Notes: generated from the letters alone by a model not told the origin. A DNA stretch of 64,000 nucleotides from Thalassobacillus pellis (GCF_016908295.1 NZ_JAFBDO010000003.1:248001-312000), one strand, 5' to 3'; shown: positions 10,732 through 19,572, numbered from the stretch's first letter. Numbers and translations: made by a program.

Positions 10732-12648
10732 GTGAAACAAAATGACTTTTACCATAATAGCTTTGAATCGAGATACAGAGAGCCTTTCGGTGCAGCACCG
10801 AAAGGCTCGAACGTTACCTTAACTATTGATATCCATAATCGTTATCCTGTTTCACGTGTCATCCTTCATTACATCCACGACAAGACAGACAAGCCTCACA
10901 CGAAGGATATGGACTTATACAGCGGCCAGCATTCTTTTTCCGCTTATGAAACAACGATTACTATGCCGGAAGAACCACAACTCATCTGGTACTTTTTTGA
11001 AATTGAAATGGAAGATGGAACGCAGTACTATGGGCGGATGAACATCGAGGAAAGCGGGGAAGGGAAATTATATGATCAGATTCCGCCTTCCTGGCAGATC
11101 ACTGTCTATGATGACAGCTATGAAACACCTTCCTGGTGGAAGCACGGGACGATGTATCAGATTTTTCCAGACAGGTTCCGGGCAGCGGGGGAACGTGAAC
11201 TTGAAAAAGCTCCCAAGACAAGCCTTATGCACTCCCATTGGGAAAATGACCCGATTTATATCCGGGATGAAAACGGTGCTGTTGTCAGGTGGGATTTTTT
11301 CGGAGGTAATCTGAAGGGAATTACCGAGAAATTGGATTATATAGAATCACTCGGGGTTACCGTCATTTATCTTAATCCTATCTTCGAGGCGGAAAGTAAC
11401 CATCGATATGATACCGGCGATTACCATACGATTGACCGGCTCCTCGGGAGTAAAGAGGATTTCAAGTGGCTGATCAAGGAGGCTTGTTCCCGGGGGATCG
11501 AAATCATGCTGGATGGGGTGTTCAACCATACCGGCAGTAACAGTATCTATTTCAACAAAAAGGATGAATACGATTCAGTCGGTGCCTATCAGTCGCAAGA
11601 TTCACCTTATTTTTCCTGGTATACGTTCCATAATTTCCCCGATGAATATGAATCCTGGTGGGGTGTGGGAACTCTTCCAAAAGTGAAAAAGGATAATGAA
11701 AGTTTTCGCCATTTTCTCATTCATAGTCAGGACAGTGTAATCAAATCGTGGCAGAAAGCCGGTATGAAACATTGGCGTTTAGACGTTGCCGATGAGCTGA
11801 CGGATGATTTTATAAGGGATATTTACAAACAGCTGAAAGAAGATGATCCGAAAAGCGTGCTCCTCGGTGAAGTATGGGAGGACGCGACGAACAAAATCGG
11901 ACATGGCAGAAGGCGGGAATATTTTCTTGGAGGAGTGCTGGATTCGGTCATGAATTATCCCCTGCGCGGTCATATGCTCTCCTTTATGGAAGGAACCGCT
12001 AATGCTGATGAAATCGACCGAAAGCTGACGACCATCAGTGAGCACTACCCGAAGCAATATTATTATGCTTTGATGAATATGATTTCTAGTCATGATGTGG
12101 AGCGAATTAAGACGATGCTCGACATGTTTCTTCCGGATGATCTGGAAGAAGAACGGGACGCAGTAATATTCGACCAGATAAAAGGATTAAGTCTTTGGTT
12201 GTATGCTTTTCCAGGAGTACCGTCCTTGTATTATGGTGATGAAGCCGGGTTAACCGGAGGAGATGACCCTGATAATCGTAAGCCTTATCCATGGGGGCGG
12301 GAAAACAAACAACTGATCAATTGGTACAAGAAAATCGGCCGGTGGCGCAGGGAACATACGGCACTTCGAACCGGTGTCTGGAAATCATATGCCCTTCATC
12401 CTGATGTATATGCTTTTGAACGTTGGATTGAAAATGGCATTGATGTTTTTGGCGAAGAAGCTAATGATGAAGATTTCATTTATTTATTCAATCGGAATCA
12501 TAAGGATAAGCGGGAAGTAATTCTCCCTGTCTGGAAAGGAAAATGGCAGCACATGGAGAATAAGAGACGTATTTTTCAGGCGAAAGACGGGGAACTGTTG
12601 ATTACCCTTGAACCATCCGAAAGCATGTTGCTCAGGCATATGCACTGA
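10732..12648 (+). CDS. GH13 alpha-glucan hydrolase, neopullulanase/cyclomaltodextrinase-like
   Basis: 638 aa. N-terminal CBM34-like beta domain (about 1-130), then a GH13 barrel. Nucleophile aspartate in 'HWRLDVADE', acid/base glutamate in 'LLGEVWE', third aspartate in 'SSHDVERI', and domain-I motif 'MLDGVFNHTG'. No signal peptide, so it is cytoplasmic and probably trims limit dextrins or imported maltodextrins. GTG start with AAGGAGGA 7 bases upstream. Last gene of the operon. A perfect palindrome lies at codons 17-26 (see separate entry). Confidence 0.88.
   Translation: MKQNDFYHNSFESRYREPFGAAPKGSNVTLTIDIHNRYPVSRVILHYIHDKTDKPHTKDMDLYSGQHSFSAYETTITMPEEPQLIWYFFEIEMEDGTQYYGRMNIEESGEGKLYDQIPPSWQITVYDDSYETPSWWKHGTMYQIFPDRFRAAGERELEKAPKTSLMHSHWENDPIYIRDENGAVVRWDFFGGNLKGITEKLDYIESLGVTVIYLNPIFEAESNHRYDTGDYHTIDRLLGSKEDFKWLIKEACSRGIEIMLDGVFNHTGSNSIYFNKKDEYDSVGAYQSQDSPYFSWYTFHNFPDEYESWWGVGTLPKVKKDNESFRHFLIHSQDSVIKSWQKAGMKHWRLDVADELTDDFIRDIYKQLKEDDPKSVLLGEVWEDATNKIGHGRRREYFLGGVLDSVMNYPLRGHMLSFMEGTANADEIDRKLTTISEHYPKQYYYALMNMISSHDVERIKTMLDMFLPDDLEEERDAVIFDQIKGLSLWLYAFPGVPSLYYGDEAGLTGGDDPDNRKPYPWGRENKQLINWYKKIGRWRREHTALRTGVWKSYALHPDVYAFERWIENGIDVFGEEANDEDFIYLFNRNHKDKREVILPVWKGKWQHMENKRRIFQAKDGELLITLEPSESMLLRHMH
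10780..10808 (+). repeat. Perfect 14-bp inverted repeat inside the start of the GH13 gene
   Basis: GAGCCTTTCGGTGC (10780-10793), one central base, then GCACCGAAAGGCTC (10795-10808). As RNA it can form a 12-bp stem with a 5-base loop, 48 bases after the GTG. No T tract follows, so it is not an ordinary terminator. Confidence 0.9.
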
Positions 12649-12686
12649 CTTTGATAGATTACTATGATAGAAACCTAGTGTTTTAT

Positions 12687-12735
12687 GGGGCTGTCCTATA
12701 AGTCTGTAATAGACTTAATGGGCAGCCCTATTTTA
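12687..12735 (+). terminator. Terminator of the glycogen operon
   Basis: GGGGCTGTCC at 12687-12696 pairs with GGGCAGCCC at 12720-12728, with an inner AAGTCT/AGACTT stem, followed by TATTTTATT. Confidence 0.8.
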
Positions 12736-12806
12736 TTACATCGTACAAGAAAAAAAAAGTGGTTACGGCTGAATTTTTAACGACATACGATTATATCATT
12801 ATTGAT

Positions 12807-12950
12807 TCAAGGATGAGCGTTAGGTGGTGACGCCTGCGGGCACAGCACGAGGCGAAGCTCCACTTGGTCAAGCGATATTCTTGACCAAGAATGCTTGAGG
12901 CCGTGCCCGCGGCAAGCATCCACCGGTAAGCGGCTTATAGGAATCAACAA
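12807..12950. repeat. Dispersed repeat family A, copy 1
   Basis: Palindromic element: GCGGGCAC (near 12837) pairs with GTGCCCGC (near 12903), and TTGGTCAAG pairs with the later TTGACCAAG inside it. The core CTGCGGGnACAGCACGAG recurs at 19126 and 25795. Fills most of the 484-base gap between the glycogen operon and the CynX-type gene; the rest shows nothing recognisable. Confidence 0.75.
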
Positions 12951-13132
12951 CACATTTCGATTATAAAGGAAAGGTAAGCACGTCAATTCTATTGCTTTGT
13001 GGCTTTCTTTCCAAATTAAGTATTTTAGGCTAACCAAAGTTATTTTGTATTCCGCCTGAAGCTTTTTATTTTTTTAATATATTTGTATCGGGTACGATAG
13101 GAAGAAGATAAAATGGACAAAGGAGAAGAATC

Positions 13133-14368
13133 GTGCACACACAAAAACATACCCCCGCTTACATACAGAAAAGCAGGTACTCAGGTGACAGGAAGCTGTT
13201 GATTATTGGTATCATTCTCATTGCTTTTAATCTGAGACCAGCTATTACTGCGGTCGGACCGCTGATCAGCACCATCCGTGAAGATCTAGGGATATCCAAT
13301 GGGATGGCAGGCATGCTTACTACTCTGCCATTGCTAGCCTTTGCCGTGCTATCCGCCCTTGCCCCAAGGCTTGGCCTGCGTCTTGGAAATGGAATGGCTA
13401 TCCAGGCAGGTGTGGCTATACTTGCATTTGGTATCCTGGTCCGGTCGTTTGAATCTATTACCACTATTTTTACGGGAACCGCTTTGATTGGTATCGGAAT
13501 CGCCATTCTTAATGTCCTGCTTCCTGGAGTGGTCAAGCAGGCATTTCCTTTGAAAGTTGGTGTAATGACCGGTTTATATTCAATTTCGATGAGTTTATTT
13601 GCTTCCATTGGTTCCGGGGTGAGTGTACCGTTTGCAAATACGCTGGACTCGGGTTGGCAGGGTTCCTTGCTAGTCTGGTCCTTGCTGGCAGTATTGGCTT
13701 TTATCGCCTGGCTGCCACAAAAGGATTTACAAAAAAGTGTGCACAAAGTTCCGAAGATGGATCCGGCTAATAATCCGCTTTGGCGCTCTAAACTCGCCTG
13801 GCAAGTGACCTTCTTCATGGGGCTGCAGTCTTTCTTGTTTTATTCCTTGATAGCCTGGCTGCCGGAAATCCTTCAGAGCCGAGGCATGGATCCTGCAGCT
13901 TCTGGCTGGATGCTTTCCTGGCTCCAAATCATCGGTCTGCCGGCAACTTTTCTGATTCCTGTACTGGCCGGCCGTCTCAAAAGCCAGCGGGGAATCATCA
14001 TGGGAATAGGCATCGTTTATTTGACTGGAATGTTCGGGATGTTATTAGGATCTGCCATGCTTTTATTGACAATAAGTATATCGCTGGTCGGCATAGCTCA
14101 AGGTTCGTGTATCAGCCTGGCTTTGACCTTACTTGGACTTCGGGCTCCTAACGCTGCTCAGGCTGCGAATTTATCTGGCATGGCACAATCATTTGGCTAT
14201 CTGCTGGCAGCATCAGGACCAATTGCAATCGGCTATTTATATGATTACGTACATTCCTGGACTCCTTCTATCGTAATACTGTTAGCGGTAGTTTGCTTAA
14301 TGCTCATTGCCGGAATAGGTGCTGGAAAGGATGCCTATGTGCCGGATAATCCGCAAGCAGAAGCATAA
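13133..14368 (+). CDS. CynX/NimT-type MFS transporter
   Basis: 411 aa with about 12 membrane segments. 'NLRPAITAVGPLISTIREDLG' near the N-terminus is the signature of the CynX/NimT/YeaN branch of the major facilitator superfamily, linked in other bacteria to cyanate and 2-nitroimidazole transport; the substrate here is unknown. Starts with GTG after AAAGGAGAAG. 81 bases before the next gene on the same strand, possibly co-transcribed. Confidence 0.85.
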   Translation: MHTQKHTPAYIQKSRYSGDRKLLIIGIILIAFNLRPAITAVGPLISTIREDLGISNGMAGMLTTLPLLAFAVLSALAPRLGLRLGNGMAIQAGVAILAFGILVRSFESITTIFTGTALIGIGIAILNVLLPGVVKQAFPLKVGVMTGLYSISMSLFASIGSGVSVPFANTLDSGWQGSLLVWSLLAVLAFIAWLPQKDLQKSVHKVPKMDPANNPLWRSKLAWQVTFFMGLQSFLFYSLIAWLPEILQSRGMDPAASGWMLSWLQIIGLPATFLIPVLAGRLKSQRGIIMGIGIVYLTGMFGMLLGSAMLLLTISISLVGIAQGSCISLALTLLGLRAPNAAQAANLSGMAQSFGYLLAASGPIAIGYLYDYVHSWTPSIVILLAVVCLMLIAGIGAGKDAYVPDNPQAEA

Positions 14369-14449
14369 AAAGGCAACTATCCTATGTTAGGGAGGATGGC
14401 GGATGGGGAAAATATAATTATGTCGAATAAATATAAAGGAGAATTGATA

Positions 14450-14920
14450 ATGAATTCGGAAGAAAAAAGATACAGGGACAAATTGAAAAACTTCAATCCG
14501 GAAAAAGCCATAGAAACTGGACGGAAATATTTCTCGGAAAATAAGTTTTCGGATAAAATGTGGCAATATGCAAAACGAATTGGAACGAAAATCGCCTATT
14601 ACAGCTTTCTTCTTTATTACACGTTCAAAAGTCCAGATACACCGAAAAAAGACAAACTGACCATTGCCGGGGCTCTCGGATATCTGATATTTCCGGCTGA
14701 TTTCATTCCGGATTTCATTCCATTCGTGGGATTCGCGGATGACAGCATGGCGATCATTTATGCGATTTACCGTGTAATGTCGTCCATCAATGAGCCTATC
14801 AAGAAGCAGGCACATGTAGCCATGGAAAAATATTTCGGGGAAAATTATCAGCAAACGGATATAGATGAACAGTTCAAGCCTAGGGACGAAGATGATCATG
14901 AAAACAGTTCAACAGGATAA
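14450..14920 (+). CDS. YkvA family (DUF1232) membrane protein
   Basis: 156 aa. The DUF1232 core 'ALGYLIFPADFIPDFIPFVGFADDSMAI' lies at about residues 80-108, with adjacent hydrophobic stretches and a charged N-terminal region. Function unknown. ATG at 14450 chosen because AAAGGAG lies 7 bases upstream; an in-frame ATG at 14384 has no ribosome site. Only 24 bases before purU. Confidence 0.85.
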   Translation: MNSEEKRYRDKLKNFNPEKAIETGRKYFSENKFSDKMWQYAKRIGTKIAYYSFLLYYTFKSPDTPKKDKLTIAGALGYLIFPADFIPDFIPFVGFADDSMAIIYAIYRVMSSINEPIKKQAHVAMEKYFGENYQQTDIDEQFKPRDEDDHENSSTG

Positions 14921-14944
14921 ATAAAAATGAAAAGGAGGAGCATG

Positions 14945-15847
14945 ATGCCTGCAAATATAGAGCACCAACTAAAGTCATTTCAAGAAAACAATAAAACAAG
15001 AGGGCGCCTGCTCATCTGCTGCCCTGATCAGTCTGGAATTGTGGCAGCAGTCTCAAACTTCTTATTCGAACATGGTGCCAATATTATGGAGTCGAACCAA
15101 TACACCACGGATGCCTACGAGGGTACATTCTTTCTGAGGATAGAGTTCGATTGTCCACACCTGCACGAAAAAGAAGCAGAAATGGAAAGTAAATTCCTGC
15201 CGATAGCTGAAAGTTTTAACATGAATTGGAAATTGATTTTCGTTTATAAATTGAAGAGAACAGCCATTTTTGTATCCAAAGAACTTCATTGCCTGCGCGA
15301 ACTGCTGTGGGAGTGGCAAAGCGGAGATTTGATGACGGATATAGCTTTAGTAATCAGCAATCATGATGAAGCACGGGAATTTGTTGAATCATTCGGTATC
15401 CCGTATTACCATATTCCAGCTAATAAAGATATCCGGGACGAAGCAGAAGCTGAACAGCTGAAGTTATTGAAACAATACGAGATTGACCAGATTGTGCTGG
15501 CCCGTTATATGCAAATACTTACTCCCGGTTTTGTGGCAGCTCACCCATTTCGGATTATCAATATCCATCATTCGTTCCTGCCGGCATTTGTCGGAGCAAA
15601 TCCTTATATGCGAGCTTATGATCGAGGGGTGAAGCTGATTGGAGCAACCTCTCACTATGTAACGAATGAACTTGATGAAGGGCCAATAATCGAACAGGAT
15701 ATCATGCGTGTCGATCACCGTGACCATGCAAACGATTTGAAAAAAATAGGAAGGAAAGTCGAACGAAGTGTCCTTGCCCGTGGCGTTAAATGGGATCTGG
15801 AAGATCGAATTCTCGTCCATGAAAATAAAACGATTGTTTTCAACTAA
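14945..15847 (+). CDS. purU: Formyltetrahydrofolate deformylase
   Basis: 300 aa, the standard length. Hydrolyses 10-formyl-THF to THF and formate, balancing one-carbon and purine metabolism. N-terminal ACT domain ('GRLLICCPDQSGIVAAVSNFL', about 20-40), C-terminal formyltransferase domain with catalytic N and H in 'INIHHSFLPAF' and D in 'LDEGPIIEQD'. Of three close ATGs (14927, 14942, 14945), 14945 is best spaced from AAAGGAGGAG. Confidence 0.95.
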   Translation: MPANIEHQLKSFQENNKTRGRLLICCPDQSGIVAAVSNFLFEHGANIMESNQYTTDAYEGTFFLRIEFDCPHLHEKEAEMESKFLPIAESFNMNWKLIFVYKLKRTAIFVSKELHCLRELLWEWQSGDLMTDIALVISNHDEAREFVESFGIPYYHIPANKDIRDEAEAEQLKLLKQYEIDQIVLARYMQILTPGFVAAHPFRIINIHHSFLPAFVGANPYMRAYDRGVKLIGATSHYVTNELDEGPIIEQDIMRVDHRDHANDLKKIGRKVERSVLARGVKWDLEDRILVHENKTIVFN

Positions 15848-15867
15848 CATATTTTTCTAAATTCAGG

Positions 15868-15900
15868 AAAAGCTATTCCCAAATGGAATGGCTTTTTTTA
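15868..15900 (+). terminator. Terminator of purU
   Basis: AAAGCTATTCC, 5-base loop, GGAATGGCTTT, then a run of T. Well-formed rho-independent terminator. Confidence 0.88.
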
Positions 15901-15936
15901 GTGCAAGAAATTATAAAAATGTAAGATGCCTCTTTG

Positions 15937-16078
15937 CTTAAGCCCTCGTCCAGCGCCAGCGCCTGCCCTCGAGGACTTAAGCAGCTCTCTCTGGGACATA
16001 GAACGTTACGGTGAGACTTGGTTTAGTTTGTCAGGATGGACAAGTCGCTTCCGCCATAAGGACTTAGCGGCAAGCCAA
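15937..16078. repeat. Dispersed repeat family B, copy 1
   Basis: Carries CAGCGCCTGCCCTCGAGG, then GACATAGAACGTTACGGTGA and CAAGTCGCTTCCGC in the same order as the element at 48111-48263. Resembles a repeat I remember from Bacillaceae intergenic regions (CTGCAGCGCCTA..CCTCGAGG). No coding potential seen. Confidence 0.7.
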
Positions 16079-16114
16079 GTTTTTAGAAAATAAATCAAAA
16101 AAGGATTTTGCCCA

Positions 16115-16651
16115 ATGAAAAAAAACCAATTTGAAAAAAACTTTTTAAAATGCCTGTTTATCTCTGGCCTTTTGGTCATGCCTTTTTTGTTTAGAAGACC
16201 GCCTATCAAAGACTGGCTTATTGTGTATTTGTTAAACGCATTCACTAATGGGCTGATCGATAAGTTTGTGGTCCATTATGGCATGGTCCGTTACCCGGTG
16301 CGTGCGATGAAGCGGGTATTTGATATTAATATATTGTTTGATTTTCTTGTTTATCCGTTACTTGCTGTGTGGGTTAACCAATTTTCTAAGCATGATAATC
16401 TAAAAATGATTGCTGCCAAGGTCATGATGTTTGTCCTTCCGATGTTTTTCGTAGAATTCTGGGCGGAAAAAAAGACTAACCTTGTCGAATGGAAAAAAAG
16501 CTGGAAATGGTATTACACCTTAATAGGACTAAGTGTGAAAACATTGTTAAACAGAATGGTCATTTCGGCTGTAAGACGTGTGGATGACGCACAAAACATG
16601 AAAAAAGCAGGTTTGAAAAATGATCATGAGCAGCAATCGGATAAGGGGTGA
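16115..16651 (+). CDS. CBO0543-like integral membrane protein (first of pair)
   Basis: 178 aa with four to five hydrophobic segments. The conserved-looking stretch 'VEFWAEKKTNLVEWKKSWKW' near residues 127-146 is typical, as I recall, of the CBO0543 family of Bacillaceae membrane proteins, whose function is unknown. AAAGGAT lies about 9 bases before the ATG. Overlapped or closely followed by a second gene of the same architecture. Confidence 0.65.
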   Translation: MKKNQFEKNFLKCLFISGLLVMPFLFRRPPIKDWLIVYLLNAFTNGLIDKFVVHYGMVRYPVRAMKRVFDINILFDFLVYPLLAVWVNQFSKHDNLKMIAAKVMMFVLPMFFVEFWAEKKTNLVEWKKSWKWYYTLIGLSVKTLLNRMVISAVRRVDDAQNMKKAGLKNDHEQQSDKG

Positions 16652-16655
16652 CGAA

Positions 16656-17189
16656 ATGCATATCCTGTTAATCATGCTTCTGCTCCTATTGAATATCAAG
16701 AAAAAATCTTGGCAGAAAATACGCCAATGTTTACCGGGGATAACTTATGTATTATTTTTTAATGCCCTGTACTACCTGATCTGCAGAAAAAGCTCCTTTT
16801 GGGAATTCCAATCCCCCAGGGCAAATGGAACTTTTTTGAAAAAAATTCACTTTTTTATCGTTATGCCATTACTGGTAATGGCCTTTCTGGCGACATTCCC
16901 GAAGAAACTTTTTGAACAGGCAATTTATATTGGGAAATGGGTAGGCATTTCCACCTTTATAGAATGGGCGGGGATAAAGTTCAAAGCTATCGTACACCAA
17001 AAAGGCTGGACGGTTGGTTGGTCAGCGATGATTTACTTTTTCATGTATATGTTCAGTGCCGCTGTTCATAAGAGGCCTTTGCTTGTAATGACACTTTCTT
17101 TTTTTATGACAGCAGGTATGTTATATGTTTTCCAAGTACCGATCAATAAAAGCGTAATATTCAGAAAGCCCTTCACATCCATACGGTGA
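16656..17189 (+). CDS. CBO0543-like integral membrane protein (second of pair)
   Basis: 177 aa, very hydrophobic, about five membrane segments, 'FIEWAGIKFKAIVHQKGWTVGWSAMIYF' resembling the aromatic signature of the upstream gene in position. ATG at 16656 has AAGGGGTG 6 bases upstream and lies 4 bases after the previous stop, so the two are probably co-translated. Function unknown. Confidence 0.6.
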   Translation: MHILLIMLLLLLNIKKKSWQKIRQCLPGITYVLFFNALYYLICRKSSFWEFQSPRANGTFLKKIHFFIVMPLLVMAFLATFPKKLFEQAIYIGKWVGISTFIEWAGIKFKAIVHQKGWTVGWSAMIYFFMYMFSAAVHKRPLLVMTLSFFMTAGMLYVFQVPINKSVIFRKPFTSIR

Positions 17190-17205
17190 ACGGGTTCTTT
17201 TTTTG
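17164..17205 (+). terminator. Terminator after the CBO0543-like pair
   Basis: GAAAGCCCTTCAC pairs imperfectly with GTGAACGGGTTC, followed by T7. The 5' arm lies inside the last codons of the preceding gene. Confidence 0.7.
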
Positions 17206-17255
17206 TTTAGATGGAAAAAATTACAGATAGTTATGGTAAAGTAATATAAAAACGA

Positions 17256-17280
17256 GAAACCGTTATGTTGAAACGGTTTC
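17256..17280 (+). promoter_or_regulatory. Hairpin in the leader of the GNAT gene
   Basis: GAAACCGTT (17256-17264), 7-base loop, AACGGTTTC (17272-17280), 28 bases before the ATG. No T tract follows. Could be a regulatory stem or operator. Confidence 0.45.
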
Positions 17281-17307
17281 CGAGTTTCAGGAAAAAGAGG
17301 TGCAGTC

Positions 17308-17844
17308 ATGGTTGAATTGCAATATTTTGAAAGAGAAGATTTTGATCAGCTGATCAGCTGGGTACCTACAAGAGAGTTTCTCCTTCAATGGGGAGGGCCA
17401 TCCTTCCGTTATCCCCTGGATATTAAACAGTTAAGGGACTATCTGGAGAAGGCCAACCGGTCTGATTCTGAGATATTAGCATATAAAGTCTTACATAAGG
17501 AAAGCGGTAAAATTATCGGTCATATATCGCTTGGAAGAATTGAGCGGGAAAATCGTTCAGCCAGAATTGGGAGAGTTCTGGTAGGAGAAAAGGCTGCAAG
17601 AGGAAAGGGTATCGGAAGGCAGATGATTGAGGAAATTTCGAAGATTGCTTTCGAAGACCTTGGAATGCACCGGGTAAGCCTTGGTGTATTTGATTTCAAT
17701 CAGGCGGCGATCACGTGCTATGAAAGGGCAGGTTTCAAAAAAGAAGGACTGCTGAGGGATGCCAGGAAGATTAGAGATGAATATTGGAGTCTGTGGGAAA
17801 TGAGCATGCTGGAGGATGAATGGCACGAAAAAAGGAGCAGTTAA
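17308..17844 (+). CDS. GNAT N-acetyltransferase, RimJ/RimL-like
   Basis: 178 aa. Acetyl-CoA loop 'GEKAARGKGIGRQMIEEI' at about 92-109 (R/Q-x-x-G-x-G/A pattern), and the late 'RVSLGVFDFNQAAITCYERAGFKKEGLLRD' segment is typical of the RimJ/RimL group, which acetylates protein N-termini or small amines. Substrate unknown. AGAGGTG precedes the ATG. Followed by a second GNAT gene after 4 bases. Confidence 0.85.
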   Translation: MVELQYFEREDFDQLISWVPTREFLLQWGGPSFRYPLDIKQLRDYLEKANRSDSEILAYKVLHKESGKIIGHISLGRIERENRSARIGRVLVGEKAARGKGIGRQMIEEISKIAFEDLGMHRVSLGVFDFNQAAITCYERAGFKKEGLLRDARKIRDEYWSLWEMSMLEDEWHEKRSS

Positions 17845-17848
17845 GCCG

Positions 17849-18337
17849 ATGCAAATGAGGTACACGGATCAAGTTGGCAAAGAACAAATCAGTGATTTTT
17901 TCATACGTCAATGGGGAGATTCAAAAATGGTTACTTCAAGCGGTATTTACCATTGCGATATGCTGGATGGGGCAGCAATCGTAAATGATGATGGAGAGAT
18001 TCTTGGATTGCTTACCTATGTTATCCTTGAATCCGAATGTGAAATCATTTCCCTGGATAGCAAGATTGAAAATCACGGCATCGGCAGCATGCTTATTTTG
18101 GAAATAGAAACGATCGCGAGGAGAAGAAAATTTCCTATTATTAAACTAATAACTACGAACGATAACCTGCATGCTTTAGGTTTTTATCAGAAACGAGGGT
18201 ACAGGATTACGGATATTTATGTCGATGCAGTAGATAAAGCACGAAAAATCAAGCCTGATATTCCCCTATATGCTTCCAACGGCATAGGTATCCGGGATGA
18301 AATTTTACTTGAAAAACATTTACACATAGAGGAGTGA
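17849..18337 (+). CDS. GNAT N-acetyltransferase
   Basis: 162 aa. 'ENHGIGSMLILEIETIARRRKFPIIKL' is a GNAT cofactor loop and helix with a shortened signature, and 'TNDNLHALGFYQKRGYRITDIYVDAV' is the usual end. ATG at 17849 preferred: AAAGGAGCAG lies 8 bases upstream, inside the preceding gene's end. Part of a tight three-gene run. Confidence 0.82.
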   Translation: MQMRYTDQVGKEQISDFFIRQWGDSKMVTSSGIYHCDMLDGAAIVNDDGEILGLLTYVILESECEIISLDSKIENHGIGSMLILEIETIARRRKFPIIKLITTNDNLHALGFYQKRGYRITDIYVDAVDKARKIKPDIPLYASNGIGIRDEILLEKHLHIEE

Positions 18338-18342
18338 GGTTA

Positions 18343-18642
18343 ATGCCTGTTTGTGATAGCTGCAAGCAAGAATGGTCGTGGAAGGAAACAATGTCCGGGT
18401 CATTGATGTGGAAAAGTAAAGCCAAGTGTCCTTATTGCGGGGAAGAACAATATATGACTGCAAAATCAAAAAGACAGTCCAGCATGATGTCATTAATACC
18501 AGTCGTTCCTATGAGTATCACCATTCAGTTTGGTTTGTCTGTATTTTTGTACCTTCCTATGGTGATTGTGTTAGGTTTGCTTGCCGGATCACTTGCCCCG
18601 CGTTACATTAAGCTGGCAAGCTATGAAGAACCCCTCTGGTAA
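18343..18642 (+). CDS. TIGR04104-type zinc-ribbon membrane protein
   Basis: 99 aa. Two cysteine pairs (C4/C7 in 'CDSC' and 'CPYC' near residue 29) form a zinc ribbon, followed by two membrane segments (about 46-62 and 65-82). Matches the small cxxc-cxxc putative zinc finger group I know as TIGR04104; function unknown. ATG at 18343 lies 8 bases after GAGGAG; GTG at 18334 overlaps that site. Confidence 0.75.
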   Translation: MPVCDSCKQEWSWKETMSGSLMWKSKAKCPYCGEEQYMTAKSKRQSSMMSLIPVVPMSITIQFGLSVFLYLPMVIVLGLLAGSLAPRYIKLASYEEPLW

Positions 18643-18650
18643 TATAATAT

Positions 18651-18684
18651 CCCTGGTATGCCATGGCTTGGTATTCCAGGGAAT
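18651..18684. terminator. Hairpin between convergent genes
   Basis: CCCTGGTATGCC and the later GGTATTCCAGGG form an imperfect stem between the zinc-ribbon gene (plus) and a minus-strand gene. No strong T tract, so activity is uncertain. Confidence 0.4.
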
Positions 18685-18702
18685 GTCATCTGCTATCCTT
18701 TG

Positions 18703-18954
18703 TTAGCTATCACGCTGAAACCTGTTTTCATTCATTTTCCAGCTTACCCAACCATATATGGTGCCGGCTGCGATCCCCAATAAGATACGCCCTGCAATCA
18801 GGCTAACAGACCAGTCTGCTCCTTGTAATAGCTGAGAAACCAAGGATACTACAAAGAAAACGCCTCCAAACATCAGCCAGCCGTAACGGACGATATATGA
18901 GAACATTCCCATTTTACGAGTTTTCGCCCACTGTTCATTTCGTTTATCTATCAT
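18703..18954 (-). CDS. Small two-TM membrane protein
   Basis: 83 aa: a basic N-terminus ('MIDKRNEQWAKTRKMG'), two hydrophobic segments (about 21-42 and 51-70) and a short polar tail. The ATG at 18954 is preceded by AAAGGA at good distance; an upstream frame to 19029 lacks a ribosome site. I do not recognise the family. Confidence 0.6.
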   Translation of the reverse strand: MIDKRNEQWAKTRKMGMFSYIVRYGWLMFGGVFFVVSLVSQLLQGADWSVSLIAGRILLGIAAGTIYGWVSWKMNENRFQRDS

Positions 18955-19036
18955 ACATGACGTCCTTTCATCTTTCTTATGATCGATGGCACTTCCTATA
19001 ATAATAAAGGCAAGCATCAGAATATCCAAGTGAAAA

Positions 19037-19238
19037 GAGGCTTGGACATAAGTAAAACAATGGTATCAGAAACGAACGTTTAATATAAATGCAGAGCATT
19101 AGCATAGACCAACTATGTAGACTCCTGCGGGAACAGCACGAGTCGAAGATCTCAAACGACCTTTTTGACCCAGAAGGCTTTAGAACGTGCCCGATGGTAT
19201 TAAATATTTCCTGGTAAAAGTACCTTAAAACGAACTGA
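19037..19238. repeat. Dispersed repeat family A, copy 2
   Basis: Shares AAGTAAAACAATGGTATCA, GCAGAGCATTAGC, ACTCCTGCGGGAACAGCACG and AACGTGCCCG with copy 3 at 25694-25990, in the same order. The right end has decayed: the closing arm of the outer palindrome is missing. Fills the gap before the excisionase-type gene. Confidence 0.75.
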
Positions 19239-19341
19239 AGTTGTAATTAATACAATGGACAACGATTTCAAATCTATTTATGCTGAATATATAAATATCC
19301 ATGACGGCCATGTAGATTATTGGATAAAAGGAGGTGGAAGG

Positions 19342-19572
19342 ATGTATCTGACTATAAAAGAAACGGCAGAATACTTGGATGTGCCGGAAACATTTATTCA
19401 AAAGCTCATTTTGGAAAATAAAATCAGGACTCTTGATGACGGAAAAGAAGTGCTGGTCAATAAGGAACAGTTCAGTACCTATTTTCAACAAGTGGAAAAA
19501 TATCGTGCGTTAATGGAAGAATACTGGGATCAACCTATACCAGATGATATAGACATTAAGGATGAAGATTAA
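19342..19572 (+). CDS. Excisionase-family HTH DNA-binding protein
   Basis: 76 aa. 'MYLTIKETAEYLDVPETFIQKLILENKIRTLDDGKEVLVNKEQFSTYF' is a winged-HTH of the helix_turn_helix_17/excisionase type (residues 1-48), followed by an acidic tail. AAAGGAGGTG precedes the ATG at 19342. No integrase is nearby, so a regulatory role is more likely than phage excision. Confidence 0.72.
   Translation: MYLTIKETAEYLDVPETFIQKLILENKIRTLDDGKEVLVNKEQFSTYFQQVEKYRALMEEYWDQPIPDDIDIKDED

Noticed and set aside
13159-13818. A 219-codon minus-strand frame across the CynX-type gene.
   Set aside because: It mirrors the hydrophobic transporter codons, lacks a ribosome site and has no recognisable domain.
19342-19572. Excisionase-type gene as a sign of an integrated element.
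   Set aside because: No integrase, att-like repeat or tRNA gene nearby; MerR/HTH-17 proteins of this type are often ordinary regulators.
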